Origin: Chrysochromulina tobinii
Taxonomy: Eukaryota; Haptophyta; Prymnesiales; Chrysochromulinaceae
Direction: 5' to 3'
Length of the DNA stretch: 34,098 nt
Assembly (NCBI GenBank): GCA_001275005.1
Contig: JWZX01003185.1
Coordinates: 1-34,098, forward strand
The notes under the pieces were generated by a model. It was not told the origin of the DNA. It made no database searches and worked only from the letters and a program-made list of their open reading frames with translations. The translations under genes were made by a program, and so were the position numbers. Position 1 is the first letter of the stretch, and each line of letters opens with the position of its first letter. Positions 1-7,907 of this stretch are shown piece by piece.

Positions 1-125
1 ACGGAGCTCACTTACCGGTCTCTAGGAATGTTCCGTAAGCAGGTTAACGGACCCCCACCGGGGGAATGACCCCCCTACCGCTCGCACTTTTGACATGTAT
101 TTTGAGCGTTGTACAACTTCCGAGT

Positions 126-386
126 CACTGTGTTGAAACACCATAGGGTAACTACCTGAGTAGTGAAACCCTCCCCCTAGGTCAAAATCTCGCGCCCCAC
201 TGTGTTGAAACAGCAAACACTTCTGCCAGAATGGGTAACTACCTGATAGTGAAACCCTCCCCCTAGGTCAAAATCTCGCGCCCCACTGTGTTGAAACACC
301 ATAGGGTAACTACCTGAGTAGTGAAACCCTCCCCCGTCCGCCCCTATCTACAATCTAGGAGGCCTAGGTCAAAATCTCGTCGCGCC
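126..386. repeat. Three-copy tandem repeat (72-, 86- and about 103-bp units)
   Basis: A unit beginning CACTGTGTTGAAACA and ending near TCAAAATCTCGCGCC starts at 126, 198 and 284. The first and third copies share an identical stretch after the first word (ending GTAGTGAAACCCTCCCCC). The second has a different 14-16 bp segment after GTTGAAACA. The third has an extra ~32 bp before its final CCTAGGTCAAAATCTCG. The repeats are directly adjacent without unique spacers, so this is a minisatellite, not a CRISPR array. No coding role is visible. The left end may continue outside the window. Confidence 0.85.
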
Positions 387-671
387 GCGAGTTAACGTAT
401 AATAAGTTTACAAAGATACCGTGCGGTAGGCCTATTCCATATCTCATACATTCTTTCCAGACGCCATAGTTACCCGCCCTCCGAAGAGGCAGCGAAGTCC
501 CCGATCTCTACGTACTAGGCATGGTCGGGTCTAGCGTCTACTACACGCAATACGGTACCAGCCGCCGGCCGGAGTCATAGAAGCCGCCGTCATCCCCGCC
601 GCCGCCGCCGCCGCCGCCGCCTGACGCGGCCGCGGCGCGTGTGCACCCACGCGCACAGTCTGAGCGTGCGG
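387..671. other. Non-coding stretch with a GCC trinucleotide run
   Basis: This is the 3' flank of the minus-strand nucleotidase gene. An uninterrupted run of about eight GCC units lies near 597-621. I see no convincing gene, RNA or polyadenylation signal here. Confidence 0.5.
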
Positions 672-1643
672 TTAAGGCTCGGTACGCGCCCGAGAAGGCA
701 GCGGAGACGTGTTGGCGCTCGGGATCGAGAGCGATCGCCTCGACAGGACGCGGAAGAGGGACGAGGGAGGCGCGACCTCGTCGATCAGATCGGCGACTGG
801 TAGCAACGAGCCATGGTCACCGAGCACGACGGCGTCGAAGGCCTGGGAATGTAGGATGCCGTCGAGGCGCGAGTTGAGGAAGCCCACCGACAGGAAGTCC
901 TCGTACGGCACGTGCTTGGAGGCGTCCACATCCGTCACCGAATCGCCGAGAACGATCAGATGCTTACGCGTGGCGTGCTGCTCAAAGAATGAGGAGGCAC
1001 TCGAGTAGGCGTAGGCCTTGGTGAACGAAGTGATGGGTGGCTCGGGCGAAACCGACTTGGGCGTCATGTCCGCCGCGTAGTTGAGACGGTTGGAGCACAC
1101 CGTCACGTTCTCGCTCAGCGCTCCATGCTGACGCAGCCACTCCTCGATGACATCGCTCAGACCCGCTGACACGATGAGAACCGGGATGTCGAGCTCCTGG
1201 AGTCGACGGAGCAGCTCGAGCGCACCCGGTCGCGGCGTCATCTTGCCCTCGCGTACCAGCCGCGGGATCAGCTGGCGCTTCGGCACTCCATACTGCACCA
1301 TCAGCGAGTGCGCGCGGTCCCACCACTCGACACCGTCAATGTCAGGATTGGCCGCCCAGTCGAGGAGTGGCGCAAATTTGGAGCGGAAGTCGGCGGGCAT
1401 GACGTGCGAGAAGCCGCACAGGTCGTGGCACTGCTCCGAGTCGCCCGTGGTCAGCGTCGCATCGAAGTCAGTGATTAGCAGCAGGTTCTGAGCGCGCACG
1501 AAGGAGAACTTTGACCGCTTGCGGTGCCAGCCCTCGCATGCAATCCATGTAGTCTGCCACCGCTCGCGATTCTTCGCATACAGAACGAGCAGCGCGCCGA
1601 CGGCGCCCACGACGCACAGCGCCGCGTGATCTGTGTCGGCCAT
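672..1643 (-). CDS. NT5C3/UMPH-1-like pyrimidine 5'-nucleotidase, membrane anchored
   Basis: A 323-residue HAD-superfamily phosphatase. The sequence shows the catalytic motif I DFDATLT at residues 59-65, a motif II region VSAGLSDVIEE (about 159-169) and the motif IV region LGDSVTDVD (about 232-240) followed by a FLSVGFLN-like segment. This order and spacing matches animal and plant cytosolic 5'-nucleotidase III, which dephosphorylates pyrimidine (and sometimes m7G) nucleoside monophosphates. Unlike soluble family members it begins with a hydrophobic segment (about residues 7-22) followed by basic residues, so I infer a signal anchor or organelle leader. The C-terminal ~35 residues are Ser/Arg-rich and family-atypical. 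The length is close to the usual 300-336. It is transcribed away from the plus-strand gene at 2153. Assignment to the NT5C3 family is strong; substrate and location are inference. Confidence 0.85.
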   Translation of the reverse strand: MADTDHAALCVVGAVGALLVLYAKNRERWQTTWIACEGWHRKRSKFSFVRAQNLLLITDFDATLTTGDSEQCHDLCGFSHVMPADFRSKFAPLLDWAANPDIDGVEWWDRAHSLMVQYGVPKRQLIPRLVREGKMTPRPGALELLRRLQELDIPVLIVSAGLSDVIEEWLRQHGALSENVTVCSNRLNYAADMTPKSVSPEPPITSFTKAYAYSSASSFFEQHATRKHLIVLGDSVTDVDASKHVPYEDFLSVGFLNSRLDGILHSQAFDAVVLGDHGSLLPVADLIDEVAPPSSLFRVLSRRSLSIPSANTSPLPSRARTEP

Positions 1644-2152
1644 ACAGCCACGCCGGACAGACCGATCGTTTCACAGGTTCGAAAATTTCGCACGAAAGAT
1701 GAGTGTTTCGATGGGTCGTGAACGAACATGTATTTGTGGTGCGTTCAACATTATTTGAGAGTATATGCAGTTTTGAGATTGACCTAGCAACACCTTACAA
1801 TTGTAAGCGCTAAGGCTGTCATACAATGTACCGGTAAAAAGACACCGGGGGGAGCCGGGACACACACGGGACACACGGGACACGCGGACGCACAAAGGCA
1901 CACAGACGAATCTCACAACCAACCAAACCCACCAACAACACACACCCCGCACGTCAGCGCGACGAGCCGACGACCGAAGCCGCGGCCGACTCAACAGCCG
2001 TACTTGGGTGGCCGGTCCGAATGGCTTAGGGGTTTTGAGGTGGAAGTCTAATGTACCCAAAAAATCAAATTGTGTCATGCGGAATTCATTTCTGCGGAAT
2101 TGCGGCCTTCCTGGTGCAGTACCGGGTACATGTTATGTAACGACGACGCAAC
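1644..2152. promoter_or_regulatory. Divergent intergenic region with dispersed repeat
   Basis: This 509-bp stretch separates two genes read outward. It contains ACATGTATTT at 1726 and the repeat copy described separately (about 1828-1965, possibly to about 2055). A minus-strand reading frame runs through it (1671-2078), but it is mostly Cys/Val/Arg low complexity and coincides with the repeat, so I treat it as non-coding. Promoters for both flanking genes must lie here; no defined core element can be recognised. Confidence 0.4.
1828..1965 (-). repeat. Dispersed gene-upstream element, copy 1 (minus orientation)
   Basis: Read on the minus strand this region is GT-rich and ends in GTCCCGGCTCCCCCCGGTG then TCTTTTTACCGGTAC. 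About 41 bases at its end (1829-1869) match 27546-27585 on the plus strand without a mismatch that I can see. The preceding ~65 bases (TTGGTGGGT...GATTCGTCTGTGTG) align well with 27311-27374. It sits about 185 bp upstream of the nucleotidase start and points toward that gene. Its function is unknown: either a mobile or non-autonomous repeat or a shared promoter/5'UTR module. Confidence 0.75.
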
Positions 2153-2896
2153 ATGGCGCAATGGTCCGGCAGCATGCTGTACAACCCGTGTCCGCGATCA
2201 GCACTCTCGACGCCTCTGCTCACGCGCCAGTTCCTCGAACATGGGAAAGCAATACAGATGACGCGCGCGCCGCGGCGCCCGGGCACGCCGATGGACCCAG
2301 TGACGGCCAGCGGGAGCATGCTGTCCAAGGCCGCCGGGATCAACGAGGCTCGTGCCTGCCGCGCGGCCGAGGACGCCGAGGAGACGCGCCAATTGCTTTT
2401 AGATCAAGAGCGACGCCAGATGCGCGCGATGGCGCAGCGCGATATGAGGCGGAAGCAACTCACTTCCAGACTGTCCTCGACTCGCACAGCTCCCTCCTTG
2501 ACGCGCTCAGCATCCCAAGGCTTTGTGCCGATGTACGAGGCGCGGTCGCCTTCGGCGTCGGTGGAAGTCTCCCGGGGAGGCTTCGGCCAGCACCCTCTAA
2601 GCATGTCCTCCTTCATGGGCTCTGTGCCGCTTGCCCAGGCGGTGACGGCAGCACTCCACCGCCAGCTCGGCGACACGGCAGATACGGATTCGCTGTGCGC
2701 CCTCACGCGCGTCCAGCTCGAGCAGGCGATGCGCGAGGCTCGGCTCGAGGGCCTCACGGCTGCCGTGTGGCAAGCGCTCCTCCACCGGCGCTACGAGGCG
2801 GGCGAGCTGCTGAGCGCCGACGACCTCGCCGACTTCCAACGCGGGCTGCAGCTTCAACAGCGAATGCGCGCCGGTACCGCACCGCCTACCTATTGA
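2153..2896 (+). CDS. Hypothetical charged/coiled-coil protein
   Basis: A 247-residue open frame that I do not recognise. Residues about 55-105 are rich in Ala, Glu, Arg and Gln (EARACRAAEDAEETRQLLLD and on) and could form a coiled coil. About 105-150 is Ser/Thr/Arg-rich. The C-terminal ~90 residues look like an alpha-helical fold with many Leu, Gln and Arg, ending in APPTY. There is no signal peptide and no membrane segment. Codon choice is GC-rich like its neighbours, and the frame is the longest sensible one in this interval, which supports a real gene. I chose the first ATG (2153). The short, charged, proline-patterned N-terminus is the sort seen in axonemal accessory proteins, but that is only an impression. 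Confidence 0.55.
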   Translation: MAQWSGSMLYNPCPRSALSTPLLTRQFLEHGKAIQMTRAPRRPGTPMDPVTASGSMLSKAAGINEARACRAAEDAEETRQLLLDQERRQMRAMAQRDMRRKQLTSRLSSTRTAPSLTRSASQGFVPMYEARSPSASVEVSRGGFGQHPLSMSSFMGSVPLAQAVTAALHRQLGDTADTDSLCALTRVQLEQAMREARLEGLTAAVWQALLHRRYEAGELLSADDLADFQRGLQLQQRMRAGTAPPTY

Positions 2897-3234
2897 CCTC
2901 CGCAACACGCGTGAAGCGTGCGCGCACGTGGAGCAGTGAGTCGATTGCTTGCGTCTGGCATCGCCAATAGGATCTGGCCGGCAGGATCACGATGGGGCGT
3001 TGCGGGCGCTCTGTACGACGTGGAGGACGTGGCCGTGCGCTGCGGTGTCATGGGCCGTGAGATGTCATGGGCCGTGTGCGGTGTGGCTGAGGTCCTCGGT
3101 GCCGCTTTGGCGGGAGCGTGAGCTACATAGTATGGGTTACAGTATGCAGATCAAGATGATGAGAGTTAGAGGTCCGTGTGATGTGAGAGTCAAGGTCCGA
3201 TACCGAATGGCCCCACCCATAACAAGAACGACGT
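2897..3234. other. Convergent intergenic region
   Basis: The 3' flanks of a plus-strand and a minus-strand gene meet here. The stretch GGCCGTGCGCTGCGGTGTC / GGGCCGTGTGCGGTGTGG at about 3030-3085 is an imperfect direct repeat. I see no gene and no clear polyadenylation motif. Confidence 0.35.
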
Positions 3235-6200
3235 CTACAGCCGGCGCCACGCGCCCAACTCGGAGCTCCCGCCCTCGCCACCGGGCTCGAGCACGACATC
3301 GAGGAGCGCGGAGAGCATCGGCTCAAGGAGCGAGGTGCCGTGGTCACGCAGGTTGGGGCTCTCATTCACTTCGAGCAGCCACGGGCGCAGCGAGTCATCG
3401 AGGATGACGTCGAGACCGAAGCACTCGAACGAGCGGGGTCGCAGAGTGCTCGAGTTCGTGGCGTGAAGACCGTTAGGAGTGTGAAGACCGTTGAGTGTGA
3501 GCTCCCTGCTTGCGAAAGTGGCGGCGACGACGGCGCGGATAGCGGGCAGTACCCGAGTCTCCCACGCACGCTCCCCGTAGCCCTGAGCAACCAGGTGTGT
3601 ACGGAAGCGCTCCGAGCTCCACAAAAGCTGATGAGATGCCTTCGACGGTAAGCCCTCCCCCTCCTCCTGTGAAACTGCTGCGGCCTCGTTCGCTGCTGGC
3701 ACAGTGGGACCAGCGCAGTCTCTGTCGCCCAGCCGCTCGCGCTGCACAGCGCAGTTGGTGATGTGGCGGTACCGCTCGCCCAGTCGGCGGAGGCAGAAGG
3801 GCTCCGCGCACACCTTGAGCAGCATCGCGTCATACAACCAACACTGCTCAAACGCGCCGCCGCCTGCACCGCACCGAAGCACAAAGAGTCGAATGTCAAA
3901 CTTGCGCCCGAGCGGCGGCCCTAGCGGCGGGGGGCTGTGCGTCGGGGAGCGCAGGGGCCCTTGCAGCCGCGTCCGCTCCGCACATGGCTGTTCCAAATTT
4001 GGTAGCTCCGAATATGGGAGCAGTAGCGGTCGCTCCACGTATTTTTGGATCACTCGCGGCGCGCCGAAAACCCGCTCGGCTTGACGGAGTGCCTGGCGGC
4101 CAGCGAGCACCTCGATGCCGCGACCGCGCGAGCCATAGGCCGGCTTGATCACCCATACGTTACGCGTGCCATCAAGGTCGAGTTGGGGGTGAAGGGGGCG
4201 CAGCCTCTCAAGGAGCGCTGCACCGAGCGCGCGCAGCCTCTCGCGCGCCATCGGCGAGGCTGTCCAGCCCTCAGACGCATTCGCCACGGAGAAAGCTGCC
4301 GCCGCCGCCGCCGCCGCCGCCGCATCGAGCACTATACATTCCGGTGCTCTTGCCACTAGCGCCTCCGCCTCTGCTGCCTGGGCGGCCGCATGGGCTCCGT
4401 CCCGGGCGTTCGCATGCGTGTCAAGGGGGTAGAGCGAGAGTTCGCTCACCTTCCCGACGGCTAGGACGACGCAGTCTGCGGCCGTTGGCGGTGGGAAGGC
4501 GCGCAGGTCGAGGCCACACGCGAGAGTGGCGAGGTCCAGCGTGGCGCCACCTCTTGCGGATTGTGAAAAGCGTCTGGCAGCCTGCATGACGTGGCGCACG
4601 GCCGCCGCTGCTAACGACTCATGCACGCCGCCCTCGTCCTCCGCCATTGCCTCGGCCGCCATCGCCTCCGCCTCCGCCGTCATCGCCTCGGCCATCGCCT
4701 CCGCCCCCCTCGCTGCCCCCCTCGCCGCATCGTTTGGCCCTCTGGACGTCTGCGCGGACGCCCGCAGCGGGAATGAGGGCACAAACCCATGGCTCACCAG
4801 TCGCTTGAGTACGCTGCACGCAGCAGTCAGCCGCACGTCTGCCGTGAAGGCCGCCATCTCCTCCGCAGCTCCCGACAGGTCGTACACACGAGGGAAAAAG
4901 TGCCAATGTGTCGCACGCGTGGCGACGCCGTCCAGCAGCAGCTGAGGTCGGAGGGACTCCGCGACGGCGGCGCCGCCCGTACCCCGGAGGCAGAATGCGA
5001 GACCTAGCTTGGTGGTGAGTGGGCATGGCGCCTCAAAATGGTTGACCAGCTGCTGTGGGCGTATGCGGCGCCAGTCAATGTCGGACGATCGCACCGCCCA
5101 CACTAGATCCGCCGCCGCCACCGTACCACACGCACGCCAGCCACGTGCCTTGAGCACCCGAGAGATGATTGGGTTGGCCGAGACAAAGGTGCGTGCGCTG
5201 CCCGCTGCTGATGCCAAGGGCGGCGGCGGCGGCTCCGACCCACGCACCTCCAGGGCGGTACCAGAGCCACACACCTCCAGGGCGGTACCAGAGCTACGCA
5301 CCTCCAGGGCGGTACCAGAGCTACGCACCTCCAGGGCGGTACCAGAGGTGGTGGCAGTGGCGTTGGCGTTCGTGGTGGCAGTGGCGTCGGCTGCTTCAGC
5401 AAGCGAGGCCCGCGGGCTCAAGTCCTCCTCCCACTGGAGAACGGATCTCCCGCCCGATCTCAAGTCATCCACGCACTTGAGAACGGAGCTCCCGTCCGAT
5501 CTCAAGTCCTCCTCCCACTGGAGATAGGATCTCCGCTCACATCGCACTCGCTCCTTGGGCGCCATGGTGGGCGTAGGCTGCGCCACGACGCCTGCGTCGA
5601 AGGTGGGCGTGCCACTCTTGAGGCTCATCTGACGGTGTCCTAGAGGCTGCCCGGTGGCGGCGGTGGCGGCGCGGGGGGAGGGCACTCGAAGGCCACTCAG
5701 AGGCACCCAAAGCAGACTCGACAGGGCGACGTTCAGCGACTCGCTGTTGAGCACCCCGCTTCCAAGCTGACCTCCAAGCGCCTCACGCCTCAGATTTGCG
5801 TCGATGCGCGGCGGCGGACGCGGCGGCGGACGCGGCGGCGGACGATTGCACTGCGGCGAGGCCGGTCGCGCCGCCAACGCGTAGTGACCTCGCTCGTCAT
5901 CGTCGTCGTCGTGCGGAAAGCTAGCCGCGCGCGCGACGTGAACGGGATGGGCACGCGCGAGAGGTGAGGTGGAGGCTGAGGAGGGTAGCGACCACGGCGA
6001 GGGGATCGGCGCCAGCGCTCCAGTGCCGGAGCCCAACATCAGCGCCCGTGACGGCGTGGCGCCAGAGGAGGGTACCGACGCCACCGCTCCTAGGACCGTT
6101 CCAGTGCTTGGTATGGGGCACGAGATCAGCTGCGCCTGCGCGGGCGACAGGGGCGGCTTGCGATGGGGCTGCGATGGATGCCAAGGAGCGATGGATGCCA

Positions 6201-7110
6201 AGGAGCGATGGGGCCGCCACGGCGGCTTGTCGGTCTGGGTCGCGAGCGTTGGTGGCAGCCTATGGCAAGGCGCCGGCGCGAGCGATGGTGGAGGCCTTTG
6301 GTGAGGCGCGGGAGGCGCGGGAGGCGCGGCATGAGCGAGTGTCGGCGGTAGTGGCGCCGTCCGATGAGATCGCTCGGGGACCTCGCGATTCCTGGTCGGT
6401 GGAGGCGGCGCTGGCCTATGATGGACGGTGGGACCGGTTTTGGTTCCGTACTCGAGTGCCGCGGCGCACGAGAAGGCGGTGGAGAAGGCGGACGCGCCAC
6501 CGTCATGCGCGAGCGTGGCGGCGACGGCCGCTTGGAGTGTGCTTGTCAGCCTGCTGAAATTGGGCCACCGCTGCTCCATGAGCTTCGAGAAGAGCACTCC
6601 AGCGCTGCGCATGAGGCCGTTGGCGTCGCAAAGAGTGTACGAGACCTCAAATGCGCCAATTCGTGGCGCGTTAGCAGAAAGCTTTCCCGCCAGCGCGGGT
6701 GCAGCTCGATGGAGAGCCGGACGTTCAAGGGTGCCGAACGACGGAGTCAAGGTCGTTGCAAGGTGCTGCAGTGAGCTGTTGACTGACAGCGCTTGCAAAT
6801 CCACGTTGAGATTGGTCCAGGATGACGACGAGGCCAACTCAGCGAGTGAGGCGCTGAGCGTGAGCTCCGCTATGTCGTATGCTTCGCTTGAGCCCTTGAG
6901 ATGGAAGGTGGGACGTGCAGCCACACAGCGCTCCAGGTGAACGGCCACTTTCATGCTGTGGTCAGCGGCGCTCCCGGGATGGAGTTGGTCGAAGCCGTAG
7001 CCAGCCGGCGATCGGGCCGTTGAAGGATGTTCTGCTTCTTCGGGCAAAAGTAACTGCTGCATGCATTTAACTGATCGCAACCCTGGACTGGAAGATCGAC
7101 TGGTGGTCAT
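3235..7110 (-). CDS. TTLL3/8-like tubulin glycylase/ligase with long repeat-rich N-terminus
   Basis: A 1291-residue open frame. The C-terminal part (about 640-1270) is a tubulin-tyrosine-ligase-like domain. It has VNHFE..LTTKLGL (689-704), the ATP-grasp segment NVWVIKPAYGSRGRGIEVL (984-1002), VIQKYVERPLLLP (1020-1032), KFDIRLFVL (1070-1078) and the metal-binding EVNESPNL (1247-1254). The VNHF/TTK segment is most like the TTLL3/8 monoglycylase group, which modifies tubulin in cilia. In-frame insertions break the domain: acidic Ala/Glu/Met repeats near 803-827, a ten-alanine run near 930 and ~35 residues at 1033-1068. Residues 236-440 are Pro-rich with DDDDDE near 401. Residues 529-563 repeat a WEEDL word and 590-624 hold four 9-residue repeats. 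Residues 150-200 (GAFEV...LFSKL...WPNF) resemble the C-terminal half of Rdx/SelW/SelH-like proteins, tentatively. M53 (6954) is an alternative start. The long N-terminus could also be a separate gene or contain unrecognised introns. Confidence 0.75.
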   Translation of the reverse strand: MTTSRSSSPGLRSVKCMQQLLLPEEAEHPSTARSPAGYGFDQLHPGSAADHSMKVAVHLERCVAARPTFHLKGSSEAYDIAELTLSASLAELASSSSWTNLNVDLQALSVNSSLQHLATTLTPSFGTLERPALHRAAPALAGKLSANAPRIGAFEVSYTLCDANGLMRSAGVLFSKLMEQRWPNFSRLTSTLQAAVAATLAHDGGASAFSTAFSCAAALEYGTKTGPTVHHRPAPPPPTRNREVPERSHRTAPLPPTLAHAAPPAPPAPHQRPPPSLAPAPCHRLPPTLATQTDKPPWRPHRSLASIAPWHPSQPHRKPPLSPAQAQLISCPIPSTGTVLGAVASVPSSGATPSRALMLGSGTGALAPIPSPWSLPSSASTSPLARAHPVHVARAASFPHDDDDDERGHYALAARPASPQCNRPPPRPPPRPPPRIDANLRREALGGQLGSGVLNSESLNVALSSLLWVPLSGLRVPSPRAATAATGQPLGHRQMSLKSGTPTFDAGVVAQPTPTMAPKERVRCERRSYLQWEEDLRSDGSSVLKCVDDLRSGGRSVLQWEEDLSPRASLAEAADATATTNANATATTSGTALEVRSSGTALEVRSSGTALEVCGSGTALEVRGSEPPPPPLASAAGSARTFVSANPIISRVLKARGWRACGTVAAADLVWAVRSSDIDWRRIRPQQLVNHFEAPCPLTTKLGLAFCLRGTGGAAVAESLRPQLLLDGVATRATHWHFFPRVYDLSGAAEEMAAFTADVRLTAACSVLKRLVSHGFVPSFPLRASAQTSRGPNDAARGAARGAEAMAEAMTAEAEAMAAEAMAEDEGGVHESLAAAAVRHVMQAARRFSQSARGGATLDLATLACGLDLRAFPPPTAADCVVLAVGKVSELSLYPLDTHANARDGAHAAAQAAEAEALVARAPECIVLDAAAAAAAAAAFSVANASEGWTASPMARERLRALGAALLERLRPLHPQLDLDGTRNVWVIKPAYGSRGRGIEVLAGRQALRQAERVFGAPRVIQKYVERPLLLPYSELPNLEQPCAERTRLQGPLRSPTHSPPPLGPPLGRKFDIRLFVLRCGAGGGAFEQCWLYDAMLLKVCAEPFCLRRLGERYRHITNCAVQRERLGDRDCAGPTVPAANEAAAVSQEEGEGLPSKASHQLLWSSERFRTHLVAQGYGERAWETRVLPAIRAVVAATFASRELTLNGLHTPNGLHATNSSTLRPRSFECFGLDVILDDSLRPWLLEVNESPNLRDHGTSLLEPMLSALLDVVLEPGGEGGSSELGAWRRL
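5243..5347. repeat. 27-bp tandem repeat, four copies, in the TTLL gene
   Basis: The word CCTCCAGGGCGGTACCAGAG recurs at 5247, 5274, 5301 and 5328, exactly 27 bp apart. On the coding (minus) strand it encodes four 9-residue repeats of the type GTALEV(R/C)(S/G)S, just before the TTL domain. The near-perfect copies suggest recent expansion. Confidence 0.9.
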
Positions 7111-7907
7111 GCAGTCATTCAGTTACGTCGCGCCCCCCCGGCGCTCTCCACACCTCCGTCTCAAAGGACTGGCTCCGCTGTGCCCGCCGATCGACACACT
7201 GTTCACTAAACAGTACCCACTCGGATGTCGGAACTCGCTCGTCGCTCCCCCGTGGCCTACTCCGCTCTCTTCTCTCTCACTGCAGCATCTCAATGACGCT
7301 ATTGGTAGTGAGGTCTCGGGTTCTCTCCCAGCGCACAGGCAGATGTACCATGGTTGCCCGGCTCGCTGCCCGATACTCACATACTGCTGGAGGCGGTGCG
7401 CCGGGCGCCCGGGCCGGGGCCGCATGGCGGGGGGAGCGGGGTGGATTGACCGGTGTCGTCATGCCGGACGTGTGATCGCGCTAATTATCTACAGGCGGGG
7501 TCCACGTTTTATCGGTACTAACTCCCGAACACACGGTACGGTACATGGGGGGGCCAAACATGACGTGACGCGGCACAAACACGACGCATCCACAATCATG
7601 AACATGAGCTCGCGTAGCAGACCCCCTCCCCTCCGGCTCGTCGTGTCCATCTCCGGCAGATCTCTGCTCCCACCCGGGACCCGGCTCGTCCCCTGGTAGA
7701 GACGGGGCATCGCACATGAACATCTCTCGCGGTTTACATGGACACATGTACGGGGCTCAATATGTCGCGCGCCCAGATTCTGGCTCCTCCAGCCCCGAAC
7801 CGGATCCCTCCAATCCAGCCCACCCTCATCAACGGAAGGTCAGCTCCGCACGTGGTCGAGGTCCGCCGGCAGACGCACCAGGCGCAACATGCTACAGGCG
7901 GCCCCGC
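7111..7907. other. Intergenic region between the TTLL and ABCC genes
   Basis: Roughly 800 bp upstream of the TTLL gene and downstream of the ABCC gene, both on the minus strand. The part nearest the TTLL start (7115-7197) resembles the right end of the window and is listed separately. Reading frames crossing the rest (for example on the plus strand 7061-7699) have no recognisable content, and I regard them as chance. Confidence 0.4.
7115..7197 (-). repeat. Gene-leader element, copy A (upstream of TTLL)
   Basis: The plus-strand text TTCAGTTACGTCGCGCCCCC...CTCCGTCTC...GGCTCCGCT aligns with about 34020-34098 (TTCAGTTTCGTCGCGGACCC...CCGTCTCGACGGACGGCTCC). I estimate roughly three quarters of positions identical over ~75 bp with a few small gaps. 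Both copies start within ~30 bp upstream of a minus-strand ATG. The role is unknown: shared promoter/5' leader or small repeat. Confidence 0.55.

Noticed and set aside
126-386. CRISPR array
   Set aside because: Units are 72-103 bp, directly adjacent, with no unique spacers, and the region is eukaryotic.
1671-2078. A 135-codon minus-strand gene upstream of the nucleotidase
   Set aside because: Its sequence is the translated dispersed repeat, and similar words arise from the second copy. Composition is Val/Cys/Arg low complexity.
3901-4035. Intron in the TTLL domain to remove the 35-residue insert
   Set aside because: The only GT...AG pair that looked plausible spans about 49 nt and would break the frame. 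I see no acceptable in-frame splice, so I treat it as a coding insertion.
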